Part shown: positions 34,951 to 46,992 of the stretch, in pieces | Position numbering within the stretch: the first letter of the stretch is position 1 | Layout of the letters: the number at the start of each line of letters is the position of its first letter | NCBI GenBank assembly: GCA_950295325.1 | Contig: OX485807.1 | Coordinates: 11,497,001 to 11,561,000 of the forward strand | Length of the DNA stretch: 64,000 nt | From: Polytrichum commune | Lineage: Eukaryota > Streptophyta > Polytrichopsida > Polytrichales > Polytrichaceae | Direction of reading: 5' to 3' | The notes under the pieces: generated by a model | What the model was told of the DNA's origin: nothing | Databases searched by the model: none | What the model saw: only the letters and a program-made list of their open reading frames with translations | Position numbers and translations under genes: made by a program

Positions 34951-36441
34951 CAATAAAATAATATTTTTAAATTATTTATATAGCAAAAAACAACATTAAC
35001 CACATGATGTAGCACTGCTATGCACTCCATGCCACTACTTCCAACGCCAACAAATTGCCCACCACTACCTATCACTAGGGTCCGCCACTGTAATCCCAAA
35101 CTAAGCCCCTGAGCCTTCACAATCATTCAAGTTGTCTCGCAATAGTCAATCCGAGCTCGGAGCAAACGACCTTAGAGCAGCAAACCTTATAGTAACCAAG
35201 CCGAGAAGGTAGCAAACCAACAAACTAAGCAAGCATTTGACCAACCAACAATCAACCAAACTGCAAGGTGCAACTAATAAAACAAGAGACCCTAAGAAGG
35301 TTAAAGCCGATGAAGGTAAGAGCCTAAGTGGGGCAAACAAGCTCTGGGAAGAGTTAAAAACACAACAAACAACTCTGCACTCTAGCAAGTACCGAAGCAA
35401 ACCCTAGTCACAAACAAGAAACCAAGAGAGATAGAGAGTGAGAGCGCTCAACGGCTTCATACAAGAAGTTCAAAATGTTGAATTGGTGCCATGGGCTAGA
35501 AAACCCTTTGGCCCAACATGATGGCTAACTAATATCCAACCAATACCCTAGGGACTTAGCCAATATCTGGAAGGTCTCATATTAACCAACGTAAATTTGT
35601 CTTATAACCTCGGGGGGGGGGGGGGGTAATATATTTGCCTCCCACTCATGTCAACCCACCCATATCTAGATGGAACCAATAATTGGTCAGATGTCCATCT
35701 GCAAGTCTTCAACTTTAACCGGTTATTTCTCAAACTCAACCAATGCATCTCTAACCAACTACTTGTTCTCCCCGTTCATTGTTGTAGTAAGTGCATTTAG
35801 CCTAATTAAGCGTAAGGAAGCCTAAACAAGTGTAATTAAGCACATCATTCCTCATATCTAAATTAAGTCATGATTAATTCCAATAAGTGTTTTTATATTT
35901 AATTTGGTAAGCATACTTTCTGATTTGATTGGGCTTAATTAGGATTTTTAGACTTAATTACATTCAATCACACTTAATTAGTCTAAATGTGTATGAACAC
36001 TTTGTGAAAGTAGAAGGTATTAACTAAACTTACTTATAATAAAACACTAATTTTAGTTCCATATTAGAATGACAAAGACCCTTTCAATGGTAAGACACAA
36101 AATTATAACCTCAATGCTAATGAGGGTTTTGTAATATTTTTGGCTTCCGAGTTAATTACATATTTTATTGATGATTACACTTCGAACATGAACTCCCAAT
36201 CAATTGCTTATTTACTCAATGGAAGAAAACATATACATTGGTTTTTGGACCTTGCACTCAATATGAGATTTGTGAATAAATAGCCTTCAAAATGCAAGGG
36301 CAATCGTTTTTTCTAAGTCGGGCGGGACGGTCAGAAGTTTTCGGTCGGGTCCAGAAAATCTAGATTTCTTTCTGGGGGCTGCCCCTGCCCGTATCTACCT
36401 CCCCGAAAAGCTAGTAGGGGGAGGTTTAACGTCCAGCATTT
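34951..36441. other. Intergenic with G15 tract and a dispersed repeat
   Basis: No gene seen. A run of about 15 G lies at 35612. The segment 35705-35785 is repeated elsewhere in the region (see that entry). Confidence 0.4.
35705..35785 (+). repeat. Dispersed repeat, copy 1 (copy 2 at 55690-55775)
   Basis: About 80 bp aligns to 55690-55775 in the same orientation. Shared blocks include TGCA(A)GTCTT, TTTCTCAAACTCAAC against TTCCTCAAACTCAAC, and GTTCTCCCCGTTCATTG against GTTCTCCCCGATCATTG. Both copies are in intergenic DNA. The element type is unknown; it may be part of a long terminal repeat. Confidence 0.6.
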
Positions 36442-36630
36442 CCCACACCGAAGTTGGATGCAACCGAAGTTGGATGCAGGTTGTGAGATTTCATGAAAAT
36501 AAGCAAATCCCACACCGAGGTTGGATGCAATTGTCAGATCTCGTGAAACAAGCAATTTCTCACATCGACTCAGTTGGATGCAATTTACCGAATTTCGTGA
36601 AAACCAGAGGCAATCCCACAGGTGGAATCC
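36442..36630 (+). repeat. Diverged direct repeats upstream of the syntaxin
   Basis: A module of the form CCCACACCGAAGTTGGATGCA followed within ~25 bp by GATTTCATGAAAATAAGCAA starts at 36442, 36509, 36560 (diverged) and 36614 (partial), spacings 67, 51 and 54 bp. It begins about 1 kb before the syntaxin start codon. Confidence 0.7.
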
Positions 36631-37453
36631 AGTCTAAAAACTTGGACCGCTTGACACTCCAGGTCGGTGAGGAACCCGTGCGGAAAATGGTGAACAAATT
36701 CCACCGGGGGAGGTCAGATGCATGGATGCGTGTGGGGACCGCCCGACCAGTCGGAATAAGCCTGCATATCTTGTAGGTTTCTACAGTTGTAACTTGTGGC
36801 AAATGGGATTCACCTGTAGACTTTTGATTCCACCCCTGACCCGGACCGAGTCGTCTTCATGGAACCTCGCCAGCTGAAAGTCGGATGCATGGAGCTGTTT
36901 CCCACACTTTAGAAACAGGAAGGAAGTTCATGGACTATGGTCGTCTTTGAATCCTGGGGCCCCGCTGACGATGTTTTCTCAATCGCACTGCGACGTAGTA
37001 TCCGATTGCCGGGATCCCAGTCGCATACACATGGGATACATGTGCCGTCGCTTTGATAACTCAAGTCTCCTTTTGGTGATGCACCGGGTGCTGGTTATGC
37101 GTATGAGATTTCTCACCGAGTTCACGTGAAGCTGGTCAAGGTGGCTGTGTCTGCTCCAAAGTCCCAATTGGCTCCAAGTTTGGGAACGAGACCGCGGAGC
37201 ACTGATTGATATGTGAAATTAATCCCACCAAGAGTTTCTTGAAAAGTTTCTGCAACCTAGCGCAAGTTTGCGTATTGTGGAACATAAGAGTTCCGCGGGG
37301 ACATTGGCTAGCTCTAGAGTGATTTGTATGCTCGTAATGCTCGTATGCAGAATAAAAGGAATTTTGAGGTTGATCGTGAACAGGGCGGCGGCAGGAGGAG
37401 GCTAATTACCTGTTGCATGTAAGAAGTAGGCACGTTTGAGTGATTGTGTGAAG
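36631..37453 (+). other. 5' flank of the syntaxin gene
   Basis: GC-richer than the surroundings, no separate gene. Expected to hold the promoter and 5' untranslated region; I see no strong TATA box. Confidence 0.35.
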
Positions 37454-38395
37454 ATGAATGACCTACTTGCACGAAGCTTCAACCGAGCGCGCGTTGCAAC
37501 CTCACCCAATGAAGAAGACCTCGAGAGCCGGGAGGCTCTCCATGCCAGTGTGGAGATGTCAGCCATGGCGAGGCCCAACGACGACATGGGCCACTTCTTC
37601 AAGGAGATTGAGACCATCAAGATCGAGCAGGACAAGGTGAAGCAGTTTCTGGAGAAGCTCCAGGACGCAAACGAGGAGGCCAAGACAATCCACCGAGCAG
37701 AGGCCATGAAGGCGCTCCGCCAGCGGATGGACTCCGACATAGCCTCCGTGGTCAAGTCAGCACGGTTCATCAAGGCGAAGCTCGAGGAGCTCGACGCGAC
37801 CACGGCCGCGAACCGCACGATGCGTGGCCATGAGGAAGGCACGGCTACGGACCGAACACGAGTCTCTGTCACCAACAGCCAGAGAGCGAAGCTGAGAGAG
37901 CTCATGCACCAGTTCCAAACCCTAAGGGAGCAGACGATGAGTGATTACAAGGAGACCATTACACGGCGGTTTTACACCGTCACGGGCCAGCAGGCTGACG
38001 AGGGAACCATCGAGAATATGATCCGCACAGGGGAGAGCGAGACTTTCTTGCAGCAGGCCATCAGGCAGCAGGGGAGGGGGAGCGACCTTCTTGACACTGT
38101 CCGTGAGATTAACGAACGGCACGCAGCCGTGAAAGAGATTGAGAAGCACTTGCTGGAGCTTCACGGCATCTTTGTGGACATCTCTGTGCTTGTGGAGGCG
38201 CAAGGGCAAACCCTCGATGACATCGAGAGCCACGTCAAAGAAGCAAGGTCGTTCACTGAGCGTGGTACCGTGCAATTGGTGAAAGCCAAGCGGCTACGGA
38301 GACGCAGACGCAAGTGGACATGCATCTGCATCTTACTGATCATCCTCCTCGTCGCTGTCTTGCTCATCGCCTTGCGGATCGCGGGCAAATTGTGA
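37454..38395 (+). CDS. Plasma-membrane Qa-SNARE syntaxin, SYP1 group (SYP12-like)
   Basis: A single uninterrupted exon of 313 codons. It starts MNDLLARSFNRARV, the N-terminus characteristic of plant SYP1 syntaxins; the ATG at 37454 was chosen for that reason. Residues about 45-160 form the Habc helices. The SNARE motif follows GRRFYTVTGQ-type linker sequence (RRFYTVTGQQADEGTIENMI) and IRQQGRGSDLLDTVREINER, with HAAVKEIEKHLLELHGIFVD and the zero-layer Gln in ISVLVEAQGQTLDDIESHVK. A basic patch (RLRRRRRKW) precedes one C-terminal membrane segment (TCICILLIILLVAVLLIALR). It would drive vesicle fusion at the plasma membrane or cell plate. The features VEAQG, DDIESHV and SF-x-GT lean to SYP12/KNOLLE rather than SYP13, as does the lack of introns. 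The coding sequence is much more GC-rich than its flanks. No defects seen. Confidence 0.93.
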   Translation: MNDLLARSFNRARVATSPNEEDLESREALHASVEMSAMARPNDDMGHFFKEIETIKIEQDKVKQFLEKLQDANEEAKTIHRAEAMKALRQRMDSDIASVVKSARFIKAKLEELDATTAANRTMRGHEEGTATDRTRVSVTNSQRAKLRELMHQFQTLREQTMSDYKETITRRFYTVTGQQADEGTIENMIRTGESETFLQQAIRQQGRGSDLLDTVREINERHAAVKEIEKHLLELHGIFVDISVLVEAQGQTLDDIESHVKEARSFTERGTVQLVKAKRLRRRRRKWTCICILLIILLVAVLLIALRIAGKL

Positions 38396-41300
38396 TGATC
38401 TTCGCCATGCATGAAAGCTGCAGGCAAATCTTCATGAACATTCTCACAGGCAGCTCTTCACAGCTGATCGAAACCCCCGACGACCCCAATCCCTAGTTGC
38501 TACCTTTCAGGTTTTGAGTTTAATAGATGACGACGATTGAACGGTGGTGGAGATTAGTTCCCTGAAGTAAAGTGCTCTTCAGGTTTGTTAAATGTAGGAG
38601 AGTGGAGTTTCGAAAACTCATGAGGTTTTCAAGAGATCCACCTATTCAAGCCATCGAAGGGCACAGCTGGATTATCCATGAACAAATTCTGCAGCATAAA
38701 TTGCAATCGGAGAGTGGATGTCAGGTTGCGATAGTAGCTATCGAATCTAAGTCTCTCAAACCATGTATGGAGCGTAGTCGATCTAGTTGTGTACATCAAA
38801 AAAATGGAGACTAATTGAGGAGTGAAGAATGAATGTTGAGCTAGCATCATAAATCTGCGTACTCAAGTTGTTTTTGAGTAGTTTATGGGACACGACTAGT
38901 CGATCTGCTCATGGACGGTAACGTGAAAACATGACTAGCCAAGAGAGAGTGGATGAAGAGCAGTATGCCAACAAGACATCTACCTAAGGTAGAATTACCA
39001 TAACCTCGTTAACCACCCTCTAGCCGTGCACTAGACCGCTGTCATAATGGTGAAGTGCCATTTCTAAAACCGATCATGGTTCGGCAACAACTTCAATGCG
39101 TGTACACTTAGTGTAGCCAATGGGCGTCAAGTGTTAATGTACTCACGAGGTAACCAATTTAGGCAATGTTCTATATGGAAATTCGGATTATCGTGTAGGG
39201 TGTAGGGAGAATCTAGTGAATGAGTAGGGGTTTGGACAACTTTCCACTTTGAAAAATTGTAGCAATTTTTGTATAGGGCAGGAAAATATGAAACAACTTG
39301 CATTCTTTCTTCATGAATCCTTCTCGTCTATCTTGGAAAATTATCTCATGATTGTCAGACCATATCTTCAATGCGGATCACCTTATTTTCACAAGTTATG
39401 GTATTTCTACCTTGTTTGAGCCATTTATGAGACGAAATCAACTTGCTTAAATGGGCTGGAAATTGGACGTTATGGATTGCATCACTAGAAGGAAAAAGAA
39501 AAGAAAAGAAGAAGACAAATTTCATGTATTTGAGTTGTTGAGTTGTTGATGGGACATGACCGATTTGTTCGTGAACAAAAAGCGGAGGTTTGGAGGAAGT
39601 GGATAGAGAAAGCCGAGGGAAGATGTTGGAAGTGCTCTCCACTTGGACGAGCATTGGTAATGAAAGCTATTGATTTTCCGGGATTGATGATTGTCTCATT
39701 TAGAAACATCCAATGCAAAGAATGCAATTTTAGCAGTAGGTCAATGGAACACAATGATGTACATTAAACCATTTTTATTTTATTTTTCTTTTTATGGGAG
39801 CTTGCAATATGTGTGTATCTCGAGTATCTCTCATCCTTCAACACATAAATATCATCATGCGAGTTTGACTCTTGGCATGGACACAATTTGAGCTTGTTCA
39901 TGAAATTGCAAGTGTAACTTAAATTGCCTTTTTTCATTTTTTTTTTTAATGCATTCATTGTATTCCGCATGTGTTGGGTATTACGAGTCAAGCATGCCCA
40001 TGAATGGGCGAATCTTTAAACACATGCCAACAAGGGAGGGGGTGAAAATGTTAATTAGGTGGTATGTAGAGTCTTGGGATTGTTATTTTGATCCAAATTA
40101 ACATCTAAATTGGGTTGCATACCATGAGTTAGTCTTCTTATGTTAATGTAAGATAAATTAGTACTCAAATTCTAGGTGGGGAGGGGGGGGGGAGTTTACC
40201 ACATTACATATGGTAGGTGTTTGGGCAATGAATTTGCCACGGATCTTGTGGCAACCATGTGAGGTGAAGGTGAAAACCTGGGAATTGTTAATAGCTTTGA
40301 GTTATTTCACAAAAGAGAACATATTGATATGGTATTGGAATTAGCATCAAAAACCTCAAATTAGTCTACATTGTTTATGACTTGTATTGTCACTTATTAT
40401 AGTGTTGTACATGATGCTACACCTTTTAATTAAAGATTCTAGTTTCCACAAATAAAGTCAAATGGGACATTTGGACATTAAGTACTTGATAAAAACCTAC
40501 ACTCTAAGCAAAAAGCTCAAGCATTATGTAACTCCAAATAGTCAATGACAATATGTATTACAAACAATACATGTATCCATATGATCTAGGTGCCTCTTTG
40601 AGAGATTTTTCTACTAAGAGTTCATTAGCTTGTCTTGTGTCAAAGCCTAATTTTAAAAGTTGGATGAAATTCCTTGGACCTCCTCTTTCAATCCCAAAAC
40701 TTTAAGATCTAAAATAGGGTATGCCCGTGGGATCTGCCTCCCTCAATTTTAGATCAACCTATGCAAGAGTAGCTTGGCCCACCAATCCTAATATGGCATG
40801 AAACCATTTGTTTTTTTTCTTATACACAACCCCACTTTTTAAACATCCTAATTTAAGCCTTAAGAAAACTTGGATGACTTCATGCATCAGCTCTCAATCT
40901 CATCCTTTAACCAACTCATCAAGAGTTTGATCTGGAGAGTTTACGGATAACTCTAAGGTTAGATGGGCTTGAGTGGCTTTTCTTATTGGACCCCTATACT
41001 TGATTGGTACGTGGTTTGGTGAGGATCAAAAAAACAAACATCATAATGAAACATGTTAAAAAGAGATTGAACTACATCTTTAAATATTAATAACTACTCT
41101 ACACTCAATAGTGAACACAATTGGGAGGACCCATGTATCTAAGTAAGAAACCAAGAAACATGCAATTCCAATAACCATAGATAAAATAAGGAAAGCCCAA
41201 TTTTCAATAGATATTTCATCGTAGATTTGCTAATGCAAAACAAGTGTTATTATGAACATCTAATCGGTTGAAGTTGAAGAACACGAAAAACGAGCCAAAT

Positions 41301-41776
41301 GATAACGCATGCCTTAATGAAGTGAGATTAGGTTAGGACGAAGTGTCCCCAAATCACTAAGAGGACGTAGTTTTGTCCCGAGGACTCCCTCATATGCAGT
41401 TGGCATGAACACAAAGCTCAATGGACGATGATGCATGCATGCTCAAAGAATGCATTGGCCATTACAATGGTCTTGACTTATCCGGGCTCTTCATGGGACT
41501 CACGCGCTTACTTACTTCCACCCGATAAGTTACATTCTCATCTTCAGTGCCTGTGGCTGTTAGTAGAGCTGTCCCAATCGCGCCACTTGTCAGACCCTAG
41601 TTGGATATGGAAATTGCCACCTCACCGTCAGGTGGCACTTCCACTCCCTGGAGCCAGCCAATCCCCTCACGCCACCTGGGTCTGTCACTTGACGCTTGGG
41701 ATGTGTGGTGGCTGTCAAAGAGTCCCGGTGAAAATCCTCCAATCGACTTTTTTGTGGGTCCAACTTTGTCATATGT
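38396..41776. other. 3' flank and intergenic DNA
   Basis: No gene seen. A motif of the type GTTTATGGGACACGACTAGTCG (38880) reappears in diverged form at about 39545 (GTTGATGGGACATGACCGAT). A G-rich run lies at 40178-40194. The 41450-41760 stretch is GC-richer but has no conserved frame. Confidence 0.35.
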
Positions 41777-41833
41777 AAAGTGATAAGGTTCATTTAAAGT
41801 GATGAGGTTCATTTAAAGTGATGAGGTTCATTT
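41777..41833 (+). repeat. Three 19-bp tandem repeats
   Basis: AAAGTGATRAGGTTCATTT occurs three times end to end (41777-41795, 41796-41814, 41815-41833), with one A/G difference in the first copy. Confidence 0.9.
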
Positions 41834-43927
41834 TAGGTCTTGATGTTTTGAGAGGAAAGTGCAGTGAAGGGAATCAACTTTCCAAGGACCGACGCTGGAG
41901 ATGTTCATTATCCAACGGACGAGTCCAATCCGACGCACGTTGAGAAGTTTGGGCTGAGGAAGAGCTTGTCCTAATGTCTTCAAGCCGGCCCAAAGATTTG
42001 ACGCCACCTAAGAGCCACATGGGATGAGTGAGTGTTCGTGCCCAACCATGATATAAAGCCCTTGAGTTGGATTTGATGAAACGGTCCTATTGGCCCAACC
42101 CAAACGATACCTTAAACAATGTCTTCAACAATTTGTGCATGCATCGTTGCAATAAAGTGCTACATATGATGCACATGTAAACTACAATTATGGCAACACC
42201 ATAACGAATATTCTTTCTAATGAATATCCTCCACTTCAATTTGATGCACCAAACATGCCTCTTTATGTAGCACACGTTGACAATCTCCTAGCTCCAATGT
42301 ATATGTTTGAGGTTGGCATGCCAACTCATTCTACGTCCAAAGGTGAAACAACTATGAAGGTCCGGTCACACGAAGTGGTTAGTGAATAGTAACACTAAAC
42401 CTTATGTGGCACATGATGTATCACTTCATGTTAAAAGCAAAGTGATGAGAAATAGTTTAGTGCTAAATAATCATCACTTCCAAGAAACAACCAATTGAGT
42501 CAATATGTGACTTTACCATTGGATGCGAACATACGAGTGCTCTAATATCATAAACATGCCATTCTTAGTTGATGTTACGCCCTTAACACTATGGATGGCT
42601 AACAATCGGTTTGACCAAACCCTTACCTATTCACGTCAACCTATGGTTGGTGTCGTTCTCTCTCACTCACACGTTGCCAAAGTCTTATTCCTCGATCACA
42701 TTTTACGATGTTGCGATGCCTCGACGTCTCAACTCCTTTTCATTTCATAAGTTGATAAGGATGGTATCCAACATTTTAAATACCTCTCAATCGGTTTCTA
42801 GGAAGGCTACAACAAAAGCAAAGTTCACCTTAGTGTGTACTTTGGTGTACTATCTCCCCACTATCTCATAGAAGGATATCGCTAACTTGGTACATATTTG
42901 TTAGGATATGTGAGTCCATGCTTTAAAGATCCAAGAAAGAACCAACGGTGTGGGGCACCCGGCCTTTATCTCTCGGGAGCTACACACAACCACAACATAT
43001 TAAGCTTATTAGGGTTTACTCCCGGCTCACTTGCCCAACACACATGGACCCATGCGAATGTTGGTGAGAGGGGTGCATATGGCGAGATGGATAAATTGAT
43101 GCACACGAGCATACCTCTTATCCATTCAACATAAAAACTTGATCCCGTGTAGATTTAGGGTTGTTTTTGTCTCACATAATGTTGAGTCAAAGTCTTGAAT
43201 AAATGTAGGTTGCTAGTTTCAAATTCCACGTCAAACAATCATTACGATCATATACAAACACATGCCAATGTCCCTTTACATATTAAAGCCCACAATACAT
43301 AAGCAAATAAACAATATGATGCTTCAACACTACCCCAACAAAATTTGCCTTGGGAGATCTTTTGAGATTAATTGCATGTTGTCTTACTTGGGATGAATTT
43401 GGTGGTTCTCAAGGAAGTACATTAAATATGATGTTTAGTGCCATATGGTGTTCGTCCATTGGCCAAAACCCTACCTTCTTTTGTTAGCAACCCGTGGTGA
43501 AATATTGTCATGGATGAATGAATTTTGGATGAAAATCATCTCGGTAAGTGACAGAGATTGCAACACTGTAAATCTATAATCCCCTCAAAAATTTACAAAT
43601 AATGACAAATAATGTAGGGTTAACATTTCAGTGTTGGTGACACTATATTGTTGTTTACAATTAGTGTCGAGCGAGAGAATTAGAATTGGTGACACTAAAT
43701 ATCACATTTAGTGTAGTACCCAATGTTAAGTTTGTTTCGTTATTTGTAAAGCAGCGGATATGGTGATATATATCGGAGGGAAGGAGCCTAACCTATATAT
43801 GTCATGGATGAAATTCTACATCCATCTACAATAACTCCATTAGTGTCCTCTTTATAGATTGAAATAATTCACAAAACATTAGCCTAACCAATAAAAGTGG
43901 TCTCTTGTAACATAACATGTTATACTC
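41834..43927. other. Intergenic DNA, no gene recognised
   Basis: Several open frames at 42520-43134 show no family resemblance. Between 43625 and 43720 motifs of the type GGTGACACTA and CACTAAATAT occur in both orientations, resembling subterminal DNA of a CACTA-like element, but no pair of ends could be assigned. Confidence 0.35.
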
Positions 43928-44465
43928 TTAGGGCCGGTTTACACTACGGTGGAGAAGGCCTCCGGTCGGTCAAGAATGCTTGGCCAAGACATGGTTATAT
44001 GAGGCAAATGGTGGATGTGCCGGAGAAGAATTAAAGGCAATAAAATATTTCTTAAGGAGTCTTGACCGGTTGAAGTCTAAACACCTAGAGGAGAAGTTTA
44101 GCGGAGAAGTCCACTGGAGAAGTCCACCGGTGAAGAGAAGTTCACCTAATGGTGAAGATTTTTTGTGATAAAAAACCATAATTCTCTACATTCACATTGT
44201 ATCAAAAGATTTCAACAAGAATTGTGTTCATAAGAATTGTGTAATATAATGTTCAATTTTATTCAAAAGATAATGAAAATTGCCAAATTGCCAATTGTCA
44301 AGTTTGGCCCATGTAGGAAATAAATGTCTCCTTGGGTGTTTAAGAATGAAGAGGGGGAAAACCCATACACATTGGACAAAACATTACTCTTTGGTATTAT
44401 TTAAGACATGCTCTCCTCTTAATCATCCTCATCAATTTCTCTCTTCTTATCTTTGATTTTCAATC

Positions 44466-44937
44466 ATGGATAATCGAAGAAGAGAGATTTTGTGCTCTCT
44501 TATGATCTTTATAATTTTGAAGTATTTTATCGTTTCAACTATGGCGATACAAAAAACCATCATGTATCACCATACTGCTTCAATTATGATGATGGCATAT
44601 TTTTTGTTTGGGAGCAAGGAGAGGGTGGTGTGGAAATTTGACCGGCCAAGTGGATATGTGTCACAATTTCTTCTTGGATCATATAATGCAAAAATGTTCA
44701 AAGATCGTGTACGGGTGAGTAAGCCTACTTTTTTTTTATTCATGTCATTTGCTTGGACCCATGTTGAGCAAGAAAGATACAAAATTAAGACTTTGTATTC
44801 CAATAGAGTGTAGAATTTCTTTGACATTGCATCAATTGGCAACCGGTGATACTTTGCATACACTTGCCGGGTTGTATGGTATTTCAAAGTCAAGTGCTTC
44901 AATCATAGTGAGAGAAGTATGTGAGGGTATGTGAGGG
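44466..44937 (+). pseudogene. Harbinger transposase, N-terminal fragment
   Basis: From the ATG at 44466 a 115-codon frame carries KPTFFLFMSFAWTHVEQE; one frameshift near 44785 leads into LRLCIPIECRISLTLHQLAT then GDTLHTLAGLYGISKSSASI and IVREVCEG. The LHxLATGDTLHTLAGLYGIS-x-SS region is the helix-turn-helix part preceding the nuclease domain in HARBI1-like transposases. The frame ends at 44937, next to a short duplication (GTATGTGAGG twice), and the DDE domain is absent. No separate Myb-like gene is present. Confidence 0.8.
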
Positions 44938-44986
44938 TATTGAAATCTACGGTCCAGGATCTGTTTTTGAAAATTAAATTTTTATT

Positions 44987-45030
44987 GAGTTGGGCTTCTC
45001 CGGCCTCTTGAGGCCGGAGAAGCCCAACTC
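44987..45030. repeat. Perfect 44-bp hairpin
   Basis: Two 21-bp arms, GAGTTGGGCTTCTCCGGCCT plus C and its exact reverse complement, flank a 2-base TT. It lies 159 bp from the right terminus of the Harbinger element and next to CCAAAAAGTGCCGCCATGTA. Confidence 0.95.
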
Positions 45031-45810
45031 CAAAAAGTGCCGCCATGTAGGCGGCCATGTCATTTTATCATCCACGAGAAAAGTTCATCACCATTGTTTT
45101 CTTCACCTAGTGTAAACACCCACCGATCAAGAGTTGCATTTTCGACCAATCACAATTGAGAAACGCCCTTTTTTTCATGACCGGTGGACTTCTCCACCGT
45201 AGTGTAAACCGGCCCTTATTAACTCTGTCCCATATCATGGGATAGACGCATTGTAGAGAATGACTTTGAATGGTACTAGGGCTTGGGCAATGCATGTAAG
45301 GTCTTAATGGATATGTTTGGTGAAATATAGCGAAAGCTCAGTGGAGGCTTAATGAAAGTCCCAATTTAATACGAAAAGAGCTAGTAATTAAGAATGATTA
45401 CTATCAAGATGTCATTTCAAGACATAGCCTCTTGTGGCAAAGCCACATTCCCTTGTTTAACTTTTAGTTTCTATAAAACTAAAAGCAATCATTCACTCTA
45501 CCATATACTTTTACCACTTCCAACATTTCACTCTTAAAAAATAGGATTCTTTTCTACATTCAACCTTTGCGACATGATGAGATGCAACATTGCAAAGTTT
45601 TTTCATACTTTATGGTAAAGACTTTTGACAATTTCATCAACTTTTTCATAACACACGAAGGCAAGTAATATAACCTAGACATTCCATTTCTTTCAAATAT
45701 TATATAGAATATGCTATAATAAAGTATGCTCTTATTAAAGTATAAGTAGCTGATATGACGATTAACGATTACCGATAGGATGATCGACGATTATCAATCC
45801 ATATGATTTC

Positions 45811-46102
45811 GGGGCCAGTTCACATGGGGACCCAAGTCCCACTCATACTAGCAAGTCCCAACATGGAGGCAAAGTTCCAACTTTTGAGCCTCAAGAAATC
45901 ATCAAAACATGGTTAATTGTCATTAGAATCAGATTTTGATTATTTCATGCAAAAATATTCACGGGACTTGTGTTGAGAACTGGGTCTAGCTTTTTGCTTG
46001 ACTCAACTCTCAACACAAGTCTAGAGCCTCACCTCCAAAAAGTATTGCCATGTGGGCATCCATGTCATACTTGGGACTTGGGCCCGTGTGTCAACAGGCC
46101 CC
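45811..46102. mobile_element. Miniature element related to the Harbinger copy
   Basis: Imperfect terminal inverted repeats: GGGGCCAGTTCACATGGGGA on the left and the reverse complement of GGGGCCTGTTGACACACGGG on the right, both continuing into CCCAAGTCCC. Internally it has a hairpin (arms ACTTGTGTTGAGA and TCTCAACACAAGT) followed by CTCCAAAAAGTATTGCCATG, the same order as in the nearby Harbinger element. The size is ~292 bp with no coding content. I find no clear target duplication. Confidence 0.7.
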
Positions 46103-46299
46103 CAAAAGGCTTGCATGCAGAAGTCCTACGAGGATATAACCTCGGAGCATACTAAGTTATGGTACTGGGAGTCAGTAAATAAGCATTTAGCATATACCAG
46201 CAGGCATCATACCCACTTAGGAAGACACTTGCAGTGTGAACACATATAAGTGCCAGCTCAGCCCTAATCCCCGGGCCCAAGTGGCAGGGAAAACACTCC

Positions 46300-46356
46300 G
46301 AGAGAGCGAGAGAGAGAGAGAGAAAACGAGAGAGAGAGAGAGAGAGAGAGAGAGTC
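46300..46356 (+). repeat. GA-rich microsatellite
   Basis: (GA)n with two interruptions (GAAAACGAGA and AGAGAGCGAG), about 650 bp before the proposed IFRD start codon, so probably in or near its promoter or 5' untranslated region. Confidence 0.9.
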
Positions 46357-46992
46357 AAAGGTGTGGATTCGACGCAAACCGCAGACACACCATTCACTTC
46401 AACGCATTTGAGGAGATAGACGTTCGATTGAGAGGGCGCACTAGTGGCACATAAGAATAAAGAAGATTCATCGGAAGCTCCTTAGAAACCCCAATTTCTC
46501 CCTGCGCCCCCGGTCTCGGACAATCCGCCACGGCACCGCTTCGTTAGTTTCGGGAGCAAGCCTTCCCTGTCCTTTGTTGCCGTTTCTTTTCGGTAGCTAT
46601 GGCGGACCGTCTGTTCTCGGTTTGCACGAGGTAGCTTTAAGCGACTTGTGGAGTACGAGGGAGGGGAAGTTTGTTTGTTTGGGGGGTTGCTTAAACGAGG
46701 GGAGTTGAGTGTTTGTGTGGTGGTGGGTTTTCGGTGAATTTCATCGTTGGAGATGGATGGTGCGTCGTTGCAGGCTGGGTCTTCGAAGTTTTTGGTGCAA
46801 CGGTGTTGGGTGTCGAAAGCAGAGGTCAGAAAGACGGCGTCGGGAAGGTCAGGGTGGAGTGGTTGGTGTTGTAGTGGGTCCAAATAACAAGCTGTAAATT
46901 GGCTTTGTGTTTTATTGCGTTGGTGGTGGTGGTGGCGGGGGAAGCGGCATTGGAAGGTTGGCAGGTTGCAGAGGGATTATTTCTTCGACGCA

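Larger units (their letters stand above)
43931..45215 (+). mobile_element. PIF/Harbinger element, internally deleted, with TIRs and TTA TSD
   Basis: A perfect 27-bp terminal inverted repeat (GGGCCGGTTTACACTACGGT plus GGAGAAG) bounds the element at 43931-43957 and 45189-45215. It is flanked by TTA on both sides (43928-43930 and 45216-45218), the 3-bp duplication typical of PIF/Harbinger. The 1,285-bp interior has further inverted blocks just inside the ends (GAGAAGTCCACCGGT against ACCGGTGGACTTCTC), the first third of a transposase, and a perfect hairpin. The catalytic DDE part of the transposase is missing, so the copy is non-autonomous, but the intact ends suggest recent movement. Confidence 0.93.

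Noticed and set aside
42520-43134. Chain of open frames as a retroelement gag or pol
   Set aside because: No protease, reverse transcriptase, integrase or zinc-knuckle motif could be found in any frame.
46152-46397. Ser/Leu-rich minus-strand frame
   Set aside because: It runs through the GA microsatellite; the SLSLSL pattern is an artefact of the repeat.
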